Below, one piece after another: positions 33,151 to 37,378 of a DNA stretch of 37,378 nt; position 1 is the first letter of the stretch; each line of letters starts with the position of its first letter. The translations under genes and the position numbers were made by a program. Location: assembly GCA_036490955.1 (NCBI GenBank), contig DASXCX010000123.1:1-37378 (forward strand), in the 5' to 3' direction. A model generated the notes under the pieces. The model was given only the letters and a program-made list of their open reading frames with translations, was not told the origin of the DNA and made no database searches. The DNA is from CAIKMD01 sp036490955. GTDB lineage: Bacteria; Pseudomonadota; Alphaproteobacteria; ATCC43930; CGMCC-115725.

Positions 33151-34437
33151 ATGAGCCACGCAGCCGATTTCAAGCGCCTCGTCGAGACCGGCAAGGGCAC
33201 GCCGGGCGGCGAGCTACTGCGCCGCTATTGGCAACCTGTCGCGCTGGCGAAGGAACTCGGCAAACGGCCGCTTGCCTTGAAGATCATGGGCGAGGACCTC
33301 GTCCTCTTCCGCGACAACAACGGCAAGCTCGGCCTCGTCGGCCGGCACTGCCCACATCGTTCCGTCGATCTTGCCTATGGCCGCATCGAGGATGGCGGGT
33401 TGCGCTGCCTCTATCACGGCTGGCTGATGGATCATCGCGGCCGCTGCCTCGATCAGCCGGCCGAGCCGGTCGAGAGCACCTATAAGGACGAGATTCGCCA
33501 TATTGCCTATCCCTGCCGCGAGGCGGCGGGGACGATCTTCGCTTATCTCGGCCCGGGCGAGGCGCCGCTCTTCCCCAATTTCCATTTCCTCAACGCGCCC
33601 GACACGCAGGTGCACCAGACGAAGCTCCATCATTCGTGCAACTATCTGCAGGCGAACGAAGGCAATTTCGATCCGGCGCATCTTTCGTTCCTGCACAGCT
33701 TCCATAAGCCGCTGACCGACCGCCAGAAGGAGGCGCAGAAGCTGCAAGGCGTGCTGATCCGCAACACACGGCCGAGAATCAGCATCGCTCGCACACGTTA
33801 TGGCTTTCGCATCTTCGCGACGCGCGCCGCCGAAGCCGGCAAAAATTACATGCGTATCACCAATTTCGTCTTCCCCAATCTGGGTTTCTTCGCCGGCGAT
33901 GGTGGTCAGCGTGGCCCCGGCGGCTATGCCGTGCATTGGCATGTGCCGATCAACGACGAGAGCCATTGGCGCTACGATTTCTACTATCACCGCGCCGAGA
34001 ATCTCGATAAAGCGGCGATGGACGCCAAGCATGCGGAAGAGGCCGACGAGCATTACATGCCGCGGCGCGGACCAACGAATCACTATCTGCAGGACGCAGA
34101 CGAGATGGAGAGTTTCTCCTTCGCCGGCATGGGGACGAATTTCTCGGGCCATGATCTCTTCGCCGTGCAATCGCCCGGCGCGATCCATGACCGTAGCCGC
34201 GAGCATCTCGCCTCGAGCGACGTCGGCGTCGTCGCGATGCGCCGCATGATGCTCGATGCGATCGCCGAGGTAGAGCGCGGCAACGAGCCGCCGCTGGTGC
34301 TGCGCAGCGCCAACGAGAATGTCTTCAACGACATCATCGTCCTCGGCGCGCTACTCGATGAAAGCCAGGATCAGAACGCCTATTGCGAGGAAATCGTCCG
34401 CAGCGGCGATTACCACGCCCTGCAGCTATCCCGCTAA
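33151..34437 (+). CDS. Rieske non-heme iron oxygenase, phthalate 4,5-dioxygenase-like alpha subunit
   Basis: A 428-residue ring-hydroxylating oxygenase. The N-terminal 'ELLRRYWQPVALAKEL' is the signature start of the phthalate-dioxygenase (OphA2/Pht3) group. The Rieske ligands are Cys67-x-His69 and Cys86-x2-His89 ('RHCPHRSVDL', 'LRCLYHGW'). The mononuclear iron site is 'EGNFDPAHLSFLH', with Asp174, His177 and His182. It hydroxylates or O-demethylates an aromatic acid in the cytoplasm and needs a separate reductase, which is not in the window. ATG 33151 has AGGGAG about 8 nt upstream; the frame is open to 33082 without support. It diverges from the LigJ-LigB operon, suggesting shared control. 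Confidence 0.92.
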   Translation: MSHAADFKRLVETGKGTPGGELLRRYWQPVALAKELGKRPLALKIMGEDLVLFRDNNGKLGLVGRHCPHRSVDLAYGRIEDGGLRCLYHGWLMDHRGRCLDQPAEPVESTYKDEIRHIAYPCREAAGTIFAYLGPGEAPLFPNFHFLNAPDTQVHQTKLHHSCNYLQANEGNFDPAHLSFLHSFHKPLTDRQKEAQKLQGVLIRNTRPRISIARTRYGFRIFATRAAEAGKNYMRITNFVFPNLGFFAGDGGQRGPGGYAVHWHVPINDESHWRYDFYYHRAENLDKAAMDAKHAEEADEHYMPRRGPTNHYLQDADEMESFSFAGMGTNFSGHDLFAVQSPGAIHDRSREHLASSDVGVVAMRRMMLDAIAEVERGNEPPLVLRSANENVFNDIIVLGALLDESQDQNAYCEEIVRSGDYHALQLSR

Positions 34438-34440
34438 TCC

Positions 34441-35556
34441 TTACGGCGTTTTTGACGGCGGCACTGATTTGGCCGCCCTGGTATATTTGTCGCCCAAATC
34501 CACCAGATCCTTGGTCACGCCGTCTTTGTTCTGATCAACCAGCTTGGCGCTATTCTTGAGAAGCCACGGTACGTTTCCGACCTCGGTGACGGTCGCGGTG
34601 AGGCGCATGCGATCATGTCGATTCGGATGGGGGCTCGACGAGAAATCGAAACTCGGAAGCGGCGCCTCGACCGCCGGTATCTTGTCGAGATCGTAGACAT
34701 TATAAAAATAACTCGTGCCGCTCAGATTCTTGACGTTCAACGTCGCGGCAACCACCGATTTATTGATCGCATCATCGGTCGACATCGCTCCTGTTTCGCT
34801 GAGCCAAACCATATTCGCCGCAAGCTTGACGTCGATGGCAACGCGGCCGTCCGATGACGCCGTCAAATCCCTCATATAGAACAGACGGACCGGCTTGATC
34901 GTGATGATTTGCGGGCGACGCGGGTCGTAACTGATCTGGCCGATCAGATCCATATAGAGCGTCGACGCGCTTGCGGCATCGTCCGGTGCCGCAAGCCCGC
35001 GCTGCGTGAGGCGGAAGCAGGCGGCCGCGGGCTGCCCGTGAAATCCCTTGCCGTTCGACAGAACGTCGTAAAAATCGAAGGGTCCGCTTTCGACCGTGCG
35101 AGCGACCGAGTAGCTCCTCACGTCGTTCTGCAGATCACTATCGGCCGTACCAACGGACCAGGTCGCCGTTTCCCCGATCCCCCAACCGGCCATCGGAATC
35201 AGAGCCGGCAGAATTCGCTGTTGCTGCCCTTTCTTGGTGACGGGCGCGCGGCCTCCGCAGGCTTCCCACACCTTGTTGTCGGAATCGAACCGGGCAAGCG
35301 TTTCGATGCTCGCATCGCGCTTCGGCAACAGATTCGATTTATTGGGCACGGAAGTGGGAACGAAAGGCGGCACGTAGTTCGGTTTCGTGAGCGCGTCGTA
35401 AGCATCGCCCGGCGGCACAAAGCTCAGCGCGAGGTCTCTGGAAAGAGTCGACGCGGTGTCGCCGGCCTTTGGTTGTTGCGCGTCGGGCGGCGATTTCGTG
35501 CATGCCTGAAGCGCGATGAGTGCTGATAGGGTAATAGCCGCGGCTCTGAATGACAT
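34441..35556 (-). CDS. Lipoprotein of unknown function
   Basis: A 371-residue protein with a lipoprotein signal: a hydrophobic stretch at residues 5-18 and lipobox 'LQAC' with Cys19. The mature part has no recognised domain. It contains 'VPKRDASIETLARFDSD'-type polar segments, two conserved-looking cysteines (in 'WEACGGRAP' and 'AAACFRLTQ') and a long beta-rich region ('ISYDPRRPQIITIKPVRLFY', 'RVAIDVKLAANMVWLSETG'). The C-terminal 'DQNKDGVTKDLVDLGDK' resembles a single calcium-binding loop. It is probably anchored to the outer membrane. GGGAG lies 6 nt before ATG 35556. Its stop is 3 bp from the convergent Rieske stop. I do not know a function. Confidence 0.75.
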   Translation of the reverse strand: MSFRAAAITLSALIALQACTKSPPDAQQPKAGDTASTLSRDLALSFVPPGDAYDALTKPNYVPPFVPTSVPNKSNLLPKRDASIETLARFDSDNKVWEACGGRAPVTKKGQQQRILPALIPMAGWGIGETATWSVGTADSDLQNDVRSYSVARTVESGPFDFYDVLSNGKGFHGQPAAACFRLTQRGLAAPDDAASASTLYMDLIGQISYDPRRPQIITIKPVRLFYMRDLTASSDGRVAIDVKLAANMVWLSETGAMSTDDAINKSVVAATLNVKNLSGTSYFYNVYDLDKIPAVEAPLPSFDFSSSPHPNRHDRMRLTATVTEVGNVPWLLKNSAKLVDQNKDGVTKDLVDLGDKYTRAAKSVPPSKTP

Positions 35557-35616
35557 GGCTTTCTCCCGAAGTTCGCGAGGGCACTCCAACGAACGCGTCG
35601 ATTCTCCGCTATCTGC

Positions 35617-36714
35617 TCAATTCCCGATCGCCTCGACCAGCGCCTTCTGATATTGGCCGACATATTTTTCGAGATACCAGCTTTCGACGTACTGATCGAA
35701 ATATTTCTCGCCGGGCTGCGGCACGACGTAATCGGGGATGCCGTCGACTTTCACATCGGTGCGGTTGCTCGGCGTCTTCCAAACGCTCGAGAACAGCGTC
35801 TGGCCGGCTTGGCTCGCATACCAGTTGAGAAACACCGCTGTCGCCGCCGGATGCGGCGCGAGCTTCGGCTCAGATATCACGCTGCTGCCGCCTACCTCCG
35901 CGCCCGGCCCGTCCTTCATATAGATTGTGCCGAGATTGGCGACGCCGGCGGCGCGGAAAGATTCGATCTCCGCCGCCAGGGTTGCCAAAGCAATGGGATA
36001 ATTGCCATGCGCCACCCAGTCGACGAGCTGGCGGCTGCTGTTCGAAAGCACGACCTTCTGATCGGCATAGAGTTGCTTGACGAAATCGATACCCAAGAGA
36101 TCCGCGACATAGGACGCGTTCGCCTGCCCCGGCCCGCCGACGCGCGGATCGAAGGACGCGATCTTGCCCTTGTATTGCGGCTTCATCAGATCTTTCCAGC
36201 TCGTCAGCTCGCCGGGCTTGATCACGTCGGTGTCGATGAGGATCCAGCCGAAGACATAGCCGCTGCCTTCGAGCATGTATTCCTGCTCCTTGTCGACCCA
36301 TTTGATTGTGCCGTTCCGCCAGTTCTTCGGATCGGTGACGCTGGGCAGGACGAGTTGCGGCTTGATCGCTTTGATATAGCCGTCATTGACGAAGGGGATC
36401 AGCGATTGGCCGTCGAAGATGATATCGATCGTCACTTGGCCGGCGCGCATCTCGCGCGCCAGGCGGGTGAATTGGTCGCGCCCCTCGCCGCCGAGGAAAT
36501 TCATCGTTATGCCGGTATCGCGCTTGAAGGCTTCGGTCATCGGCTGAGCCATCTCGCCGCGCCCGGCGATGGCGAGCGTACCTTCCTTCTGCCCGGCCGC
36601 GAGCAGCGCCTGCCAATCGGCGCCCGCGCCCGCTTGCCAATCGGCGGCACGACTTGGGCCGGCAACGAGCAGCGTGCCGGCCAGCAGCGCTGCGATCGAG
36701 GCAGCTCTCATCAT
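35617..36714 (-). CDS. Periplasmic extracellular solute-binding protein (family 1, Fe3+/polyamine type)
   Basis: A 365-residue exported protein with signal peptide 'MMRAASIAALLAGTLLVAG' ending near 'SRA' before Ala-Asp. The mature part begins 'WQALLAAGQKEGTLAIAGRG', then 'FKRDTGITMNFLGGEGRDQF' and 'WKDLMKPQYKGKIASFDPR', the usual pattern of ferric-iron/thiosulfate/spermidine-type binding proteins of ABC importers. A short near-repeat 'ADWQAGAGADWQA' occurs at the mature N-terminus. No permease or ATPase gene adjoins it. Since it lies 58 nt after a LigI-like lactonase gene on the same strand, an organic ligand of the aromatic pathway is possible. GGAGG precedes the start. Confidence 0.85.
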   Translation of the reverse strand: MMRAASIAALLAGTLLVAGPSRAADWQAGAGADWQALLAAGQKEGTLAIAGRGEMAQPMTEAFKRDTGITMNFLGGEGRDQFTRLAREMRAGQVTIDIIFDGQSLIPFVNDGYIKAIKPQLVLPSVTDPKNWRNGTIKWVDKEQEYMLEGSGYVFGWILIDTDVIKPGELTSWKDLMKPQYKGKIASFDPRVGGPGQANASYVADLLGIDFVKQLYADQKVVLSNSSRQLVDWVAHGNYPIALATLAAEIESFRAAGVANLGTIYMKDGPGAEVGGSSVISEPKLAPHPAATAVFLNWYASQAGQTLFSSVWKTPSNRTDVKVDGIPDYVVPQPGEKYFDQYVESWYLEKYVGQYQKALVEAIGN

Positions 36715-36772
36715 CGATCCTCCACCGTGACGGCATCGCATGTGCCGCTCTCTTCGTGGGATCGACTATAAG

Positions 36773-37378
36773 CTAAAAGCCGACGAGACGAGCGGGATTA
36801 TCGACGAGCAGTTTGCGCTGTTGCGTTGTATCCGGCGCCATCAGCGGGATAAGGTCGATGAGATCGGCATCGTCCGGATTCCACAGATTATTGGGGTGCG
36901 GCCAGTCGGTGCCCCAGATCACGCGATCGGGGGCGGCCGCGATCAGCGCCTGCGCGAAAGGCAGCGCCTCATGATAAGGCGGTCCCGCTATCGTGAGACG
37001 ATCGCTGCCGGCCAGTTTCACCCAGCCGTTGTGTTGCCGCACGAGATCGAGCAGCGTTTGGAACACCGGCTGTCCAAGTCCATCCGCGACATCAATCTTT
37101 CCCATCGCATCGATGACAAAGGGCACCGGAAGCGAGCAAAGGAAATCGGACATGGCGATCAGCTGTTGCGCGTCGCCAAAAAAGAAATCCGTGTGCCAGC
37201 CAAGCGGCGCGATACGCTCGACCGTCGCGCGCATGATCGCGACATCTGGCGGGCGCCCATGCCGTCCACGCGTAAAAGTGAAGCGCACGCCGCGGAATCC
37301 CGCTTCGTGCAGGGCCGCGAGCTCTTTCTCCGACGGCACTTCGAGGATCGGCGTGATGGCGCGGTAATTCGGTCCGGC
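36773..37378 (-). CDS. LigI-like 2-pyrone-4,6-dicarboxylate lactonase family protein, N-terminus cut by window edge
   Basis: The frame enters from the right edge ('AGPNYRAITPILEVPSEKEL') and stops at 36773, giving 202 codons of the C-terminal part. An internal GTG at 37339 could be mistaken for a start. 'AALHEAGFRGVRFTFTRGRHG' and 'IWGTDWPHPNNLWNPDD' are the LigI hallmarks, the latter with the metal-site aspartate, and 'QRKLLVDNPARLVGF' is the family ending. LigI hydrolyses 2-pyrone-4,6-dicarboxylate in the protocatechuate 4,5-cleavage route, between ring opening and LigJ. With LigB- and LigJ-like genes 4 kb away, the pathway link is plausible. Metal residues on the N-terminal side cannot be seen. 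Confidence 0.82.
   Translation of the reverse strand, partial: AGPNYRAITPILEVPSEKELAALHEAGFRGVRFTFTRGRHGRPPDVAIMRATVERIAPLGWHTDFFFGDAQQLIAMSDFLCSLPVPFVIDAMGKIDVADGLGQPVFQTLLDLVRQHNGWVKLAGSDRLTIAGPPYHEALPFAQALIAAAPDRVIWGTDWPHPNNLWNPDDADLIDLIPLMAPDTTQQRKLLVDNPARLVGF

Noticed and set aside
1..37378. CRISPR array, tRNA, rRNA, transposase or phage genes
   Set aside because: I looked for regularly spaced direct repeats, cloverleaf-type segments and mobile-element proteins on both strands and saw none that I could support.

Overview
The window is GC-rich, densely coded chromosomal DNA, most likely from an alphaproteobacterium. The evidence is an alphaproteobacterial-type Mfd, SdhE and RecG set, tight gene packing, many amidohydrolase-2 and periplasmic binding-protein genes, and intergenic palindromes of the 'cccggcgaaggccggg' type common in Rhizobiales and Rhodospirillales genomes. 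Genus cannot be fixed from the sequence alone. No tRNA, rRNA, CRISPR array, transposase or phage gene was seen. Both ends cut through genes.

Layout. 1-8.2 kb: sugar-acid and hydroxyacid metabolism (truncated NitT/TauT-type binding protein, IlvD/Edd sugar-acid dehydratase, beta-hydroxyacid dehydrogenase, D-2-hydroxyacid dehydrogenase) mixed with an AsmA-like envelope protein, a TylF-like methyltransferase and a small conserved protein. 8.3-15 kb: a CHAD protein, a large Cache/five-PAS histidine kinase with a stand-alone receiver protein, an SDR oxidoreductase and a FrnE/DsbA-like protein. 15-19 kb: mfd and sdhE. 19-28.8 kb: an accessory block with an exported metallo-beta-lactamase-fold hydrolase, a very small ORF, a tandem pair of decarboxylase-type amidohydrolases, a Tat-exported GH28-like beta-helix protein, a GT39-like membrane glycosyltransferase and two convergent MetE-like proteins. 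28.9-31 kb: recG, interrupted by one in-frame amber codon. 31-37.4 kb: a probable aromatic-catabolic cluster with a LigB-like extradiol dioxygenase, a LigJ-like hydratase, a phthalate-dioxygenase-like Rieske oxygenase, a lipoprotein of unknown function, an exported binding protein and a truncated LigI-like lactonase.

How it works together. The last region holds relatives of successive steps of protocatechuate 4,5-cleavage (ring opening, lactone opening, hydration) plus a ring hydroxylase and an uptake-type binding protein. This suggests a dedicated pathway for an aromatic acid whose identity is not visible here. A 20-bp operator-like palindrome overlaps the extended -10 element in front of the Rieske gene.

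The two strongest observations are the recG amber codon and the aromatic cluster. The amber codon lies exactly where the translocation (TRG) motif begins, and the remaining 77 codons are perfectly conserved in frame. The roughly 10-kb accessory block between sdhE-mfd and recG, genes that often lie together in alphaproteobacteria, is a further point of interest.
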